Positions 24,047-34,973 of a stretch of 64,000 nucleotides of DNA are shown in pieces. The DNA is from Chrysopilus asiliformis (lineage: Eukaryota; Arthropoda; Insecta; Diptera; Rhagionidae). The DNA is taken from positions 67,972,682 to 68,036,681 of the forward strand of contig OZ035963.1 of assembly GCA_964034945.1 (NCBI GenBank), given 5' to 3'. Every line of letters begins with the position of its first letter. Within the stretch, counting starts at the first letter, position 1. The translations under genes and the position numbers were made by a program. A model generated the notes under the pieces. It ran no database searches. It worked only from the letters and a program-made list of their open reading frames with translations, and was not told where the DNA came from.

Positions 24047-25573
24047 ATATATAAAAATGAGTTGCTGTCTGTCTGTCTGTCTGTTCCTCTTTCACGCAAA
24101 AACGGCTGAACCGATTGACTTGAAAGTTGGCATGAGTGTCTGTGGTAGTTCTGGTTCCAACATAGGCACACGAAAAAGTAGCGCGAGGGGTTGGGGGAGT
24201 AAGGGCAGGGGGTAAAGTGATTTCGAAACTTAGTTTTCCCTCTAGGTTACTCTTTCGCGGGGAAACTACTGAACCGATTGGCCTGAAAATTGGCATAGGT
24301 GTTCGTCGGGGGTCCAGCCGCAACACAGACCCATTAAAAGTAGCCCGAGGGGTGGGGGAAGTAAGGGGAGGGGGTAAAGTGATTTCGAAACTTAGTTTTC
24401 CCTCTATGTTACTCTTTCGCGGGGAAACTACTGAACCGATTGGCCTGAAATTTAGCGTAGGTGTTCGTCGGGGGTCCAGCCGCAACACAGACCCATTAAA
24501 AGTAGCCCGAGGGGTGGGGGGAGTAAGGGGAGGGGGTAAAGTCATCTCGAAACTTCGTTTTCCCTCTATGTTACTCTTTCGCGGGGAAACTACTGAACCG
24601 ATTGGCCTGAAATTTGGCATAGGTGTTCGTCGGGGGTCCAGCCGCAACACAGACCCATTAAAAGTAGCCCGAGGGGTGGGGGAAGTAAGGGGAGGGGGTA
24701 AAGTGATTTCGAAACTTAGTTTTCCCTCTATGTTACTCTTTCGCGGGGAAACTACTGAACCGATTGGCCTGAAATTTAGCGTAGGTGTTCGTCGGGGGTC
24801 CAGCCGCAACACAGACCCATTAAAAGTAGCCCGAGGGGTGGGGGGAGTAAGGGGAGGGGGTAAAGTGATTTCGAAACTTAGTTTTTGCGTTATGTTACTC
24901 TTTCGCGGGGAAACTACTGAACCGATTGGCCTGAAATTTGGCATAGATGTTTGTCGAGGATCTAGCCCCAACACAGACCCATTAAAAGTAGCCCGAGGGG
25001 TGGGGGGAGTAAGGGGAGGGGGTAAAGTGATTTCGAAATTTAGTTTTTGCGCTATGTTACTTTTTCGCGGGGAAACTACTGAACCGATTGGCCTGAAATT
25101 TGGCATAGATGTTTGTCGGGGATCTAGCCCCAACAAAGACCCATTAAAAAGTAGCCCAAGGGGTGGGGGGAGTAAGGGGAGGGGGTAAAGTGATTTCGAA
25201 ACTTAGTTTTTGCGCATATGTTACTCTTTCGCGGGGAAACTACTGAACCGATTGGCCTGAAATTTGGCATAGATGTTCTTCGGGGGTGCAGCCCTAACAT
25301 AGACCCATTAAAAAGTAGCCCGAGACGTGGGGGGAGTAAGGGGAGGGGGTAAAGTCATCTCGAAACTTAGTTTTCCCTCTATGTTACTCTTTCGCGGGGA
25401 AACTACCAAACCGATTGGCCTGAAATTTGGCATAGATGTTTGTCGAGGATCTAGCCCTGACATAGATCCATTAAAAAGTAGCCAGAGATGTGGGGGAGTA
25501 AGGGGAGGGGGTATAGTCATCTCGAAACTTAGGTTTCCCTCTAGAAAATGGGAAAGTAAGGGGAAGAGATAAA
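24047..25573. repeat. Satellite-like array, about nine units of 162 bp, with the terminus of a mobile element at its left end
   Basis: The word GAACCGATTG (or a variant) recurs at 24108, 24271, 24433, 24595, 24757, 24919, 25081, 25245 and 25408: spacing 163, 162, 162, 162, 162, 162, 164, 163. Each unit contains a G-rich stretch (GGTGGGGGGAGTAAGGGGAGG), a TTACTCTTTCGCGGGGAAACTA block and a CCTGAAATTTGGCATAG block. The left end, with CTAATATATAAAAATGAG followed by a CTGT microsatellite, is the family's terminus, also seen inverted at 32670 and 63190. Units 24271-24757 alternate in two subtypes, implying 324-bp dimer duplication. The array is open on the plus strand (24217-25188, 323 codons) and the minus strand (24039-25136, 365 codons) because 162 is a multiple of three. 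The products are repetitive and I do not consider them genes. Confidence 0.92.
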
Positions 25574-26190
25574 GTGAATCCAAATCAGAATGTTGGAATT
25601 TATTGTCTTCTAGTTAATTTTTGAAAACAATTTTCCGAAGAGAAAAAACTTTACCATCCTGAGCTGTGCTACGGCAATAAAACTCTGGCTGAAACTATAA
25701 AAAAAACTGTTGTTCCCAAAATCTCAAGATTTCCCTTAAAAAATCCGATTAATATGGAAATACCGCAATAATTCATTCTAAAAAACATAACTTTTTAACT
25801 TTTTGTAAAAAAAATAATTTTTAATTAAAAATGCAATTTTTAAAATTTTTTAAATACCCGCTAGAATTTAATGTTTCCCTTATCAGTCAGTTTTAGAAAA
25901 ACTAATTCAAGCAATATCGGAAAAGAAAAACGATTAAAGAGACACCAATTGAAGCAATATCGAAAAAAGTTGTTAGATTTCAACGTAGTAATATTTAAAG
26001 TTAATTTCCATCGATTACCCATCATAAATTTTGGACTCTCTACAATCTGTATATAAATTTTCATAATAACTACTAAAAAAATGATAATACCATGGGATTT
26101 TTCGATTTTTTCATTTTTTTATTTATTTTGTTACTTTTTTTTGTTTAAATTGAATTCTGACTTGAACTTATTTTGTAATATCTTAAGTTT
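25574..26190. other. Repeat tail and AT-rich spacer
   Basis: About 25574-25660 still belongs to the repeat family: it resembles, in inverse orientation, the segment at 32310-32400 (shared words around TTCCGAAGAGAAAAAACTTTA). The rest is featureless AT-rich DNA and the probable 3' flank of the next gene. Confidence 0.45.
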
Positions 26191-27207
26191 TTATTGCTGG
26201 CTTTGATGATTTCTGACGGTTGTTTCGATCTGTTCGCCAACATCCTTTGCAGTTTGGATTGTACTATCGTAAATCCTTGTGAGAAGTTGTTGAGTTTCGG
26301 AAGAAATTTCCTTGCCATCAGCAGCAATTCTTTCCCTAAGATCCTTGGTGTTGTTTACAACGTTTTCGAGATGTTGCTGCGGAAAATATTTCGATTTCAT
26401 TAAATACCATAAAAAATAAATGAGATTTCCGGATTTTACCTTGAATACTTCACCATGAGCGGCAATATCGGGATTATTTGCTTTGAAATGTTCAACTTCA
26501 GCCAAGAATTTGTCAGTGTATGGCTTGATGTTTTCGTCCACTGTTGCTAAGCCTTTCTTGAGCTAAAAGAGGTCATTAAAAATTTGGATTTTCATAAGTA
26601 ATCAGCGGAGATTCATTTTTAAATAAAATATCTTGGCGAAAATATCGTCTAATATTATAAAAACATGGATAATCTTTCAATTTTCGGTCGTTAATAAATT
26701 TTTTTGCAAATTTGTTGATTTTTAGGGTGTCCACAAAAAACTTTCGCAATGAGGCTCGAATAAAAGCTCTTTGTGGAGGCCATACAATTAAAATTCGCTT
26801 TACAATTTCTACAAACAACGCAGTGCGTTATGTTATTACACTCGCAGCAGCATTTCTTGTACTGAACTCACCTCATCAATTAACTGGTTGGTGTTTGTCT
26901 CCAATTCAGAGGCATATGATCGGCTCTTAGTTTCAACTACATGGAGTAATTCCCGGTCACTAGAGACTCCAACAACCTGAAGGAATTGTGTGTGCAATTG
27001 TCCAAAAATCTCCTCAGCCTGTTTGAACATATCCGTTAAGGTTGGCATTGACTGAGTTTGACTAACATCACGTGCGACTCGTCCAGAAGCCAACTATTAA
27101 ATACATTTTTTTTAGTAAAAACTTATGCACAATTGAAAAAAGCACAAATTATTGAAATTTACTTGAATTAGGCACACGGTAGCGATGAAAACAAATAATT
27201 TTGCCAT
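26191..27207 (-). CDS. Apolipophorin-III-like secreted amphipathic helical protein
   Basis: Complement of join(26191..26376, 26440..26562, 26872..27093, 27163..27207), 191 aa. Exon 1 gives the signal peptide MAKLFVFIATVCLIQ; the sequence continues LASGRVARDVSQ. A short propeptide ending in basic residues before Asp is also found in moth apoLp-III precursors (VRRDAP). The mature protein is a long series of amphipathic helices without cysteine. The region FKANNPDIAAHGEVFKQHLE parallels the apoLp-III pattern LRKAHPDVEKEANAFKDKL. Total length fits the family (about 160-190 aa mature). ApoLp-III is an exchangeable haemolymph protein that coats lipophorin during lipid transport and takes part in innate immunity. 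Three small relatives follow at 30010, 33077 and 34573. The family call rests on pattern similarity; a generic helical secreted protein is the alternative. Confidence 0.72.
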
Positions 27208-28205
27208 TTTTTTGTTTCAAAAATTATTATTAACTTAGGACAATTTGCCGATCAAATAGCGCTCCACCAAACGTTAAGTAGACTAATAGATTTAAGTGCA
27301 ATTTTCTCCCCTATATATACGCCAACGTCCAATAGATAATAATAATAATGTTCTTAAGAATAAATGGCTATACATCTTTTATTTCGTTTTGGAAGTGATT
27401 ACTTTTTTTAGTTCTAATCTCAAGTCAAGACGATAGCGTTTTATGCTAATGTGTTTCACTTAAATGGAATACGAGGAATTTTTTTCCATTGATAAGGAAC
27501 TAAACGGTCATCTAGTATAGAAACATGAAAGTATAACTTATTTATATATAGAATGTTAGTACTATGAACTTTCTAGTAGAAGGCGGAAGAGGTGGCAACA
27601 GAAGCATTCCTACTTTATTGCTGTTTGGACCTCATAAGATGAAAGGTCAGAGGTAATATTTATCAAAGATTTCGTAATTTATTTTACTGCGGCCTTTTTT
27701 CAATTTAATTAACCATCTATGTGTTTTGTAGTTTTTTTCGTACATGATATGAATTTAACGAACCAGAATTATCCCATAATAAGCATGCGTAACGACACAG
27801 TTAAAAATTGCATTTCAAATATTATCTTGTAGACATTTAGTCAGACGTTGATAGAAAAAATTATGGATTTGTCGCTATAGGAAATCTATCAGATACGTTT
27901 GAATATTGAAACTGTTTAGTTTTCCTTCGAAATTATTTTTTTCTAGTGAGTTTTTTTTTTTTGTAAATTCCATTCAGATAAGCATTCTGTTTGTTTTCCT
28001 TCTTCTATTTTAATGAATTCAACCTAATTGAGATAGTTTATTCAAAGTAAACAAAATTAGTGACTTTTATTTTCTATTTATCTTTTTTATTTCAGTATGT
28101 GTGGATTTTTTTGTTAGTTAGTTAGCTCGCCTGAAGTTATGTGAAAAACACAGTATGTAAGGCAAGCTCGAAGGGCGTGCTAAAACTTTCAATAATATCT
28201 ATTTT
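27208..28205. other. Intergenic, nothing recognised
   Basis: AT-rich. The first few hundred bases should contain the promoter of the apoLp-III-like gene. No gene, RNA gene or clear repeat was recognised. Confidence 0.4.
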
Positions 28206-28229
28206 GAAATTTGTAATTCACTGACAAGT

Positions 28230-28465
28230 GGGCGGGGGATGTTGAGGTTGCAACACCAGAGGTTGCACACAATAAATTTCAACATTCGAAAGAGTAACAT
28301 AAAGGATAAACAAAGTTTCAGATTCTGTTACCCCCATCTCTTACTTCCCCAACCTACCGGGCTATTTTTCAATGGATCTATGTTAGAGCTGGACCCGCTG
28401 CGAGCATATATGCCAAACTTCAGATCAATCGGTTCGGTGGTTTTCCCGCGAAAGAGTAACTTATA
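28230..28465. repeat. Dispersed copy of the 162-bp repeat family (inverse orientation)
   Basis: Contains the complement of the array unit: TTACCCCCATCTCTTACTTCC, CAATGGATCTATGTTAGAG, CCAAACTTCAGATCAATCGG and TTTCCCGCGAAAGAGTAAC. A single diverged unit. Confidence 0.8.
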
Positions 28466-28479
28466 AAAAAAAATCAAGC

Positions 28480-29060
28480 GTCAGATTCATTTGCTGGTTT
28501 TAAACATAACAAAAGCTATAATTGCCAATCTGGCAATCATTGGAAACCCGTATGGTGATATTCGTATCAAAATTCGAACAGTTGTACCAAAATTCCACTT
28601 TGAAGTCAAACTTTCCAAAAAGATTTTTTAAAATTTATTCCAATCGGATTTTGATGTATGGGATATTTATGTAGAATCGTATCCTAAATAACTTTTGTTC
28701 TTGGACTTTTTTGATAAAATTCACCGTTTTTGAGATATTCAGAAAAAAGTTTTCGTTCGTATGGGGGGCACCCCCCCCCCCCCCCCCCCCCTAATGGTCC
28801 ATTTTTGCCCATTAACGAACTTAGCCTCGCATTTTACGAAAAACGAATCTGCGCAAAATTTCAAGTCTCTAGCTCAATCCGTGCGCCCGCAATCCGCGCC
28901 ACAGACGGACAGACAGACGGACATGCAGAAATTAATTATTTTTATCATTCTAAACACACTGGTGTAATTCATTTTTGTGTGTGATGACGGGAACTTGGCG
29001 TTACAAACGGTAAGGCAAAGTTAGTATACCCTTTGGTTCCACCATACGGGTATAAAAATA
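28480..29060. mobile_element. Second dispersed repeat with terminal ATACCC/GGGTAT hairpin
   Basis: A stretch with a different style from its flanks: a run of 21 C at 28771-28791, ACGGACAGACAGACGGACAT near 28904-28923, and an end with ATACCC ... GGGTAT at about 29025-29055 that can pair as a small hairpin. This is typical of short non-autonomous transposable elements. It abuts the preceding repeat directly, so nested insertion is likely. No terminal inverted repeats or target-site duplication were confirmed. Confidence 0.55.
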
Positions 29061-29285
29061 ATTGTACAAAATTTCAAATCTCTAGCTTAATTTGTTCTCA
29101 AATTTTGTTTACATGGATAAATACATGAATGTATTGTATAGATGTTTAGACAGACAAATAGATGAATAAATGGGCAGAGGGGCCGATATTTTTCGCACAT
29201 GAAAAATGTAATAATGTTTATCGTTCTATAAATACACAACTGGCGTAATTTAGTTTATTGTCCGACAATAAATTTTTTCTATGCG
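29060..29285. repeat. Diverged second copy of the preceding element's right half
   Basis: Shares a series of words in the same order with 28855-28985: CAAAATTTCAA, TCTCTAGCT, GACAGACA, TATCGTTCTA against TATCATTCTA, ACTGGCGTAATTTAG against ACTGGTGTAATTCAT. It is more decayed than the left copy. Confidence 0.6.
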
Positions 29286-30009
29286 TTATAAAAAGTATGA
29301 CAGATATATCTTATCGGTGGTTTCAAACATTTTTTATCTCGGGACTTCCTTGTTCAAAATTTAGAGTTATAGAAGGATCGGTTCCGCACATCGACATCTT
29401 AACCCTTACGGGCTTGGTGGTACACGTAATGTACCGCTTTTTTCTTAACAAATTCTGCACGTTGGTACCAAAATTGGACCAGTCATTAAATCGACTTCCA
29501 TTGCTGCATGAAACTTTAAAATAGTACTACTAAAAAAATAAAATAATTAATTTTTTTTCGTGTGCAGCACGTGTTAAAAACAATTTGTAGCGGTCAGGGG
29601 TGAAGTTTCCAGTCTAATATATACCTTTTTATGGTATTAACACAATTTTCGTATAATTTCAGAAAGTTTTCGGGAAAATCACAATAATTTTCTTATTATG
29701 GATCCAACCTGAATTTAACGATGCATCAAACTCTTTTCCAGAAATATGGGAATTCTGTTTTTTTGCTATACTAAAGCAAAGGATTTTGTTTTTTCTTACA
29801 GCTTTGTTCACTCTCGATTATTTTGCAAAAAAAAAACAACAAAACATAGGAAAAACGAAACAAAAAAACTGCGTTTTTAAAACATTTCGCCATTAAAAAA
29901 ATTCACTTTTTTATTTATAAAAGCTAATAATATAAAACTACAATTAGATTTATTTTTAAAATAGGAAAACATAAATCACACATTTAATAATAATTGGATC
30001 CTTTGAAAA
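29286..30009. other. Intergenic, nothing recognised
   Basis: AT-rich with several homopolymer runs. The ORF over 29258-29524 has no supporting feature. The 3' flank of the next gene lies at the right end. Confidence 0.35.
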
Positions 30010-30473
30010 TTAGTTGGTAGTAGTGGAAGAAGTTTGCACTTTGTCTTTAACGTTTGTTGCCAAATCATTGAAGAGTGTCTCTGCCCTCTTTCCAATGTCC
30101 TGGAATTGTCCCGAGATTTTCTATTGAAAGTGAAAGATTTTTTTTTAAATTTTAGTTTAATTAAGACCGGATTAAAAAATGAATTTACTTACATTCAAAT
30201 TTTCCTCGGTAAAGGCATTTTTGAAGGTTTCACCCAAGGAGCTCAAAAAATCGGTAACTTGTTTAGATGCATCTGAAGCAGCGTTCGATGCAGTCTCCGA
30301 AGCAGTATTTTCCGTATCTCGAACAATTCGTCCAGCTAAGGTGATCTATTTAAAACCAAAAAAACAATTGAGAAAATGTTTATTTCTTGTCACTCATCAA
30401 TTTAAAATTATTCAAAACAACTTACTTGAACAGCAACGAAGACAACAACGAATAAAATTATTAATTTGGCCAT
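30010..30473 (-). CDS. Small secreted apoLp-III-like protein A (103 aa)
   Basis: Complement of join(30010..30120, 30193..30345, 30426..30473). Exon 1 is 16 codons, phase 0, signal peptide MAKLIILFVVVFVAVQ. Exon 2 opens ITLAGRIVRD, the same R-x-x-R-D propeptide-like junction as in the apoLp-III-like gene, and ends FTEENLN; exon 3 is KISGQFQDIGKRAETLFNDL and a Ser/Thr tail. The mature part is one or two amphipathic helices, far too short for the five-helix bundle of apoLp-III. The exon plan is identical to the genes at 33077 and 34573. I infer a duplicated and truncated apoLp-III derivative; its function is unknown. The gene was too short to appear as one ORF and was assembled from splice sites. 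Confidence 0.72.
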
Positions 30474-30578
30474 TTTTTCGATTTGATTATTATATTTTTT
30501 TGTTTTTCCTCGAAAAAAATTTGAAATTAGTCTAGAAACCAAAAAACTTTTTATTTGATGGAAACACAAAATCGTTAG

Positions 30579-30833
30579 TTATCGCCTGATGTCTTGTAAC
30601 AAACTGAAGAATCGAATAGAATTTTCGTATTTGTACGTTTTCTGTAAATCACTGACGTTGATGTTTTTCTTTCTCAAGAATCGTATAAGATTGACCCCAC
30701 TATGGCCATATGTATTATCGTATAATTTGTAAATAAATACAAATACGATGATATTCAGCATCAGAATGATACTGAGCATAATCGTACTGGACTTATCAAT
30801 TGTGACAAATTGACCTCTAACATTTTTTTTCAT
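30579..30833 (-). CDS. Possible small single-span membrane protein
   Basis: An uninterrupted ATG-initiated ORF of 84 codons. It has a basic N-terminus (MKKNVRGQF), one strongly hydrophobic segment at about residues 19-40 and a Lys/Arg/Asn-rich tail ending LLQDIRR. No family recognised and no splice partner seen. It starts about 360 bases upstream of the previous gene's ATG on the same strand. Chance ORFs of this length occur in AT-rich DNA, so this is tentative. Confidence 0.3.
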   Translation of the reverse strand: MKKNVRGQFVTIDKSSTIMLSIILMLNIIVFVFIYKLYDNTYGHSGVNLIRFLRKKNINVSDLQKTYKYENSIRFFSLLQDIRR

Positions 30834-30839
30834 TACTCA

Positions 30840-32284
30840 CTGAGTGACTGTGCTCAATTCCATAAGAGATTCGCAAATATTTGGCTTTTAAAATACGAAT
30901 ATTCTGTATGTAGGACCAATCTACGTATAAATAATCTTACCATTAGATTTGAGTCAAGTTAATTAAAATTTTCCGGTAGAATATTATTGGTACATATGTA
31001 TCTCTTGTCCATAAGACGAATTTTCTATAAAAACATTTTCCGTTGTTAAATACCAATTTATCGTTACAATAGAATTAATGCTAAATTTCTTAAAATAATA
31101 GATATAATGTCAATTGAATACTTATCGGTAGTAAGACACAGGCACAGTTTGCCAAAGTTGAGAAAGAAATTGGGTAAAGGTAATGTAATTTTTCAATGTA
31201 TTAATCTCTTGAACATCTTTTTAAATTAAATATAAAAACCTATTCAAAAAAAAAGTAATGCATTAGGTAATATGTATTCTGTAGAGCAGTGGTTTCCAAC
31301 ATTTTTCTTGCGATCCCCTATTTTGAATTCAGGGCTAAAAGAATCGGCAACCCCTTTCTTAGCTTCTTTAATCTTCCAGGCAGATAATATGCGTTGTTGT
31401 AAAAAACGACTTTTACTCAATTTTTCTGAGTGCAGAAGTTTTCGATGCGCCTGAAATCGGTCCACTGAAAACAAAACTATTGTAGATTTTTTAAATTTCA
31501 GATTTTCTTATTGGTATTTCCCTATCCTCAGAAACTCGTAAGGATCTATAAAAAACATTCTAATCCGCATGTGACGTAAACACGTTCTATTTTACTACTG
31601 CGTCAAACGTTTCAAATTCCAAGAAAAATCTAGCTAATCTTCTCGACTTTCTCTTCAAATACGTGTTTTTTCAACTTCTTGCGTTATACTCATCCGTGTA
31701 TTATTTTTAAGATTTTTTTCCACTAGAATATCTTATCCGCTTTTACAAATGTGAATACAGATTTTGCAATCAGTTACGCCTAAGGGTCATTGTCAAATTA
31801 CGCATCACTGCTATCGTTATCAATTTGAATTTGCTACATTTCATTTTACAATTGACATCAGTTACTTGGAAAGATGTTTATTCCTGATTAATATTAATTC
31901 CTTACGGTCTCACGATCAAGATCTGACATCGCCTAACCTTAGCCAGACTAAACTTATATTTTTATTAATTATGCGTATATTTTTACAACATTTAAAATAA
32001 TTTTTTTCACAGATTAATTTCTTTTTGTGCTATCAATTTCGTTATTCATATCGACATTTTCCAGTTAATAAGAGGTCATCAAGTGTGCCAAAAAAAATCC
32101 CAGACTTGAAAAAAAAATTGTAGAAGCTTTTTTTGCATCATTCTTCGTAATGATTGTGTGAAAAAAAATCTCATACTACATGTCTGAGAAAGTTATCTAA
32201 TTTTAAATCTATTTCGGGTGATGTTACATGCTTATAGCCCGGCTAAAAGAGTAGAACAAAACCTAGGAAAAGAAAATTCAGTTG
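30840..32284. other. Intergenic; one possible hAT-type terminus
   Basis: AT-rich. GAGCAGTGGTTTCCAACATT at 31284-31303 looks like the end of a hAT-family MITE (typical CAGTGGTTCTCAACC terminus), and the following GATCCCCTATTTTG continues that style. I could not find the other end or a target-site duplication. No gene seen. Confidence 0.35.
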
Positions 32285-32680
32285 GTTATAAATTAGTTAG
32301 TCTAAAGGAGGGCGATCCGTGCTCTTCTTTAAAGTTTTTTCTCTTCGGAAGATGGTTTTCAAAAATTAACAAAAAGCCAATAAATTCCAGCATTCTTATT
32401 CAGATTCACTTCATCCCCTCCCCTTACCCCCCCCCCCCCACTCCCACACCATTCGGGCTACTTTTAAATGGGGATATGTTAAAGATGGGCCCCCGATGAT
32501 TATTCATGCCAAATTTCAGGCCAATTGTCTCTATAGTTTTCCCGCAAAAGAGTAACTTAGAAAAAAAAACTAAGCTTGTAATTCACTTTACCCCCTCCCT
32601 AAACTTTCCCCACCCCTCAGGCTACTTTCCAATAGGCCTATGATGGAACCAGACCTACTTAGTTTTATATATTAGTATGT
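32285..32680. repeat. Dispersed copy of the 162-bp repeat family with its right terminus
   Basis: About one and a half units in inverse orientation to the array: CACTTCATCCCCTCCCCTTA, GGATATGTTAAAGATGG, CCAAATTTCAGGCCAATTG, TTTTCCCGCAAAAGAGTAAC, then TTTACCCCCTCCCTAAAC. It ends near 32677 in TTTTATATATTAGTATG, the same terminus as at 24047 (inverted) and 63190. A run of 13 C lies at 32427-32439. Confidence 0.82.
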
Positions 32681-33076
32681 TTAGAAGTCAAAATTGAGGC
32701 TCTATTTAAAGAAATCAAGTTGGAGAGTTAACATAACTTGCTTTGCTTCCCCTCCCTTCCCCCAAAAATTGGAGTTATTGTAAAATCTTCTTTCAACGAC
32801 CGAAAATTTCAAGACCTTTTTCTAAAAATCGAAAATTTCGCATCGTTTCTTAAAGAACCGAGCTTTTGTGGGTCCCAAAATCTTGACCACCGTTTCTCCA
32901 GTGTCCTACATCCTCTATTTGTCTATAAACGTCTATAAACGAAAACTAAAACCACTATGAGCTTCACTATTATAAAACAAAACAAACTTTGTCTGGAATA
33001 AAACAAACTTTGTCTGGTTTCTTATTCTTCATTTTTTTACATTTTCACACTCGATTTGTTTAAGAAACATTTTTTT

Positions 33077-33468
33077 TTAATTTTTCAAATTTCTGGTTCT
33101 GTTTGCTACTCTTTCTCTAAGATCTGCTGCATATTCTTTGACTTTTTTTACTACATCCTAAAATAAAAACATTTTTTTTTGACACCAAGTGTGTTTAACA
33201 AAACTTAAAACTCCTTAAAAGTTACCTTCAATTCATCGTCAGAGAATTTGTCGCTCAGGGTTTCAACGGCTTTTGATGCTATTCGTCCCAACATTGATTT
33301 ATTCTCATCATTTCTTGGATTTAACGTATCACGAACGATGCAATTTGCAGAGGTAAACTTTTACCCAATTATCACAGATTAATAATTATGTTTCTATTTT
33401 AATTTTCACGAATTGTTTACCTGTACTGCAATAGCAATCACAACTAATAATAAAACAAATTTCACCAT
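33077..33468 (-). CDS. Small secreted apoLp-III-like protein B (86 aa)
   Basis: Complement of join(33077..33157, 33226..33357, 33421..33468). Exon 1 (16 codons, phase 0) encodes MVKFVLLLVVIAIAVQ; exon 2 begins FTSANCIVRDTLN and ends DDELK; exon 3 is DVVKKVKEYAADLRERVANR and a basic tail. It aligns by design with the genes at 30010 and 34573: signal exon, I/V-x-R-D junction, exon 2 ending in a Leu-Lys or similar pair, and a short helical last exon. The intron 1 acceptor (GGTAAAAG) has a weak pyrimidine tract, so the exact start of exon 2 is less certain. One cysteine in the junction is unusual for the group. Probably secreted; function unknown. Confidence 0.68.
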
Positions 33469-34572
33469 AATCTGTAAATTGCTTGACTTTGAGACTTGAA
33501 AATTGCAAATGATCATTTATTTAATCCGATTCAAAGATTTTATACTCACCTTTAACATTGATCAAGTTCACCTTTCCGTATCACAAGATCATTTTTTCCA
33601 CCTTTAATAATCATTGTTTTCATTTTCATTTTCATTTCAATAACCAGAATTCGTTGGAAATATTTATTTAAGACATATTTGATGAAATTACTGATGTATA
33701 AATCTTTGTACCCAAATAAAAATTTTGTTATTTGACACAGTAAACCGATTATTTTTGTTATTATAGTATAAGAAACTGATTATGATGCAAATGATAGGGT
33801 CTTAGCTTCTTTATTATACTTGTAGATCTGTGTTATTAAATTACTGGACATTTTTCTTTTGAAAACCATTGAACTCAATATTGGGTATCATTAAAATGGG
33901 AAAAAATAGTTTTTTACCATTTTAATACCGAGAAATTAAGTTCGGGCACTTATTAGATTATGACATCATGTTGGGCAAAACATTTTTTTTTTCTATAGAA
34001 ATCCATTTTGAATTTCTGCGCGTTTTTGAAATTATATAAAGAGAATAAAATTTGTAGTTTTTCTTACATATATTTTAGTCAGTGCAGTGGCGTTACTCCA
34101 AATTTGGGGCCCCCATGAAATCGTTTTTTTGGGCTTAAATCTTGTTTCGTGGAAAATTTCAAATATCTGTTTTTAGACATCGAGAATTCATGAAATTGGT
34201 CTTCATACGACCTCAAACCATTTGTGCTGATTTTTCTTTCGGTGCTCATTCATTTTTCATGAAAACGGTCTTCAGATCACCCTAAACAATCGATGCTAAG
34301 TACGAGAAAGTAGAAAGTATTTGTTGAAAAAAAGGGCATCTACAAACTTTTTTCGTGTGATGGGAAAGCAGCGGGGTTAATTTAACTTATAATTTTGTTG
34401 ACCTATCAGATTTTTGATGTAAATAACACAATTTCATTACGGGTTTATCAAAAAGAATTTACAATTTTATTATCATTATCACAAATATGTCTTTTTGTTC
34501 AAAAATTTACTTTTAACTTCTTTATAGATACAAGAATTTGTTACTGATTTTACAGAAGTAATTATAATTTTT
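33469..34572. other. Intergenic; possible solo transposon end
   Basis: AT-rich. GCAGTGGCGTTACTCC at 34084-34099 followed by GGGGCCCCCATGAAATCG resembles the start of a hAT-type MITE, and a similar end in the opposite orientation lies at 62673-62684. No gene seen. Confidence 0.35.
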
Positions 34573-34973
34573 TTATTGACTTTGTTTATTTTTCGCAGCT
34601 AGAATTTGCTTTCGCTTCTGCTTTATTTGATGGCCGTGATCCTTCACATTTTCCTTGACACCCTAACAGCATAGACAAAATATTTAAAATTTGAAAACTT
34701 CATTGATTAAAAAAAATTCTTACCTTTAATTGTTGCTCGGTATAGCTTTCGCCTAACTCTGGAGCTGCTTTTTTGCCAACATTTTCAAGGAATTTCTTAG
34801 CATCTTCACGTTTCTTTTCGGAATCGTCGGCGTCCCGGGATATACGTCTACTTGCTACCAACTGAGAAAAAAATACGCACTTTTACAACAGAAAAACTTT
34901 TTAATATTGCTTATTTTAAAGTTACCTGAACAGTAACAACAGCTATTAATAGGTATAAAATAATTTTAGACAT
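34573..34973 (-). CDS. Small secreted apoLp-III-like protein C (91 aa)
   Basis: Complement of join(34573..34662, 34724..34861, 34926..34973). Exon 1 (16 codons, phase 0) encodes MSKIILYLLIAVVTVQ. Exon 2 begins LVASRRISRDADDSEKKRED and ends YTEQQLK; exon 3 is GVKENVKDHGHQIKQKRKQI with a Lys/Gln-rich tail. The R-x-S-R-D junction, the T-E-x-x-L-K/N exon 2 ending (compare FTEENLN at 30193) and the three-exon plan mark it as a paralogue of the two genes to its left. It is very rich in charged residues and lacks cysteine. Function unknown. Confidence 0.7.

Noticed and set aside
24039..25188. Two long overlapping ORFs (365 and 323 codons) in the satellite array
   Set aside because: They follow from a unit length divisible by three; the proteins are pure repeats and open on both strands, so they are not annotated as genes.
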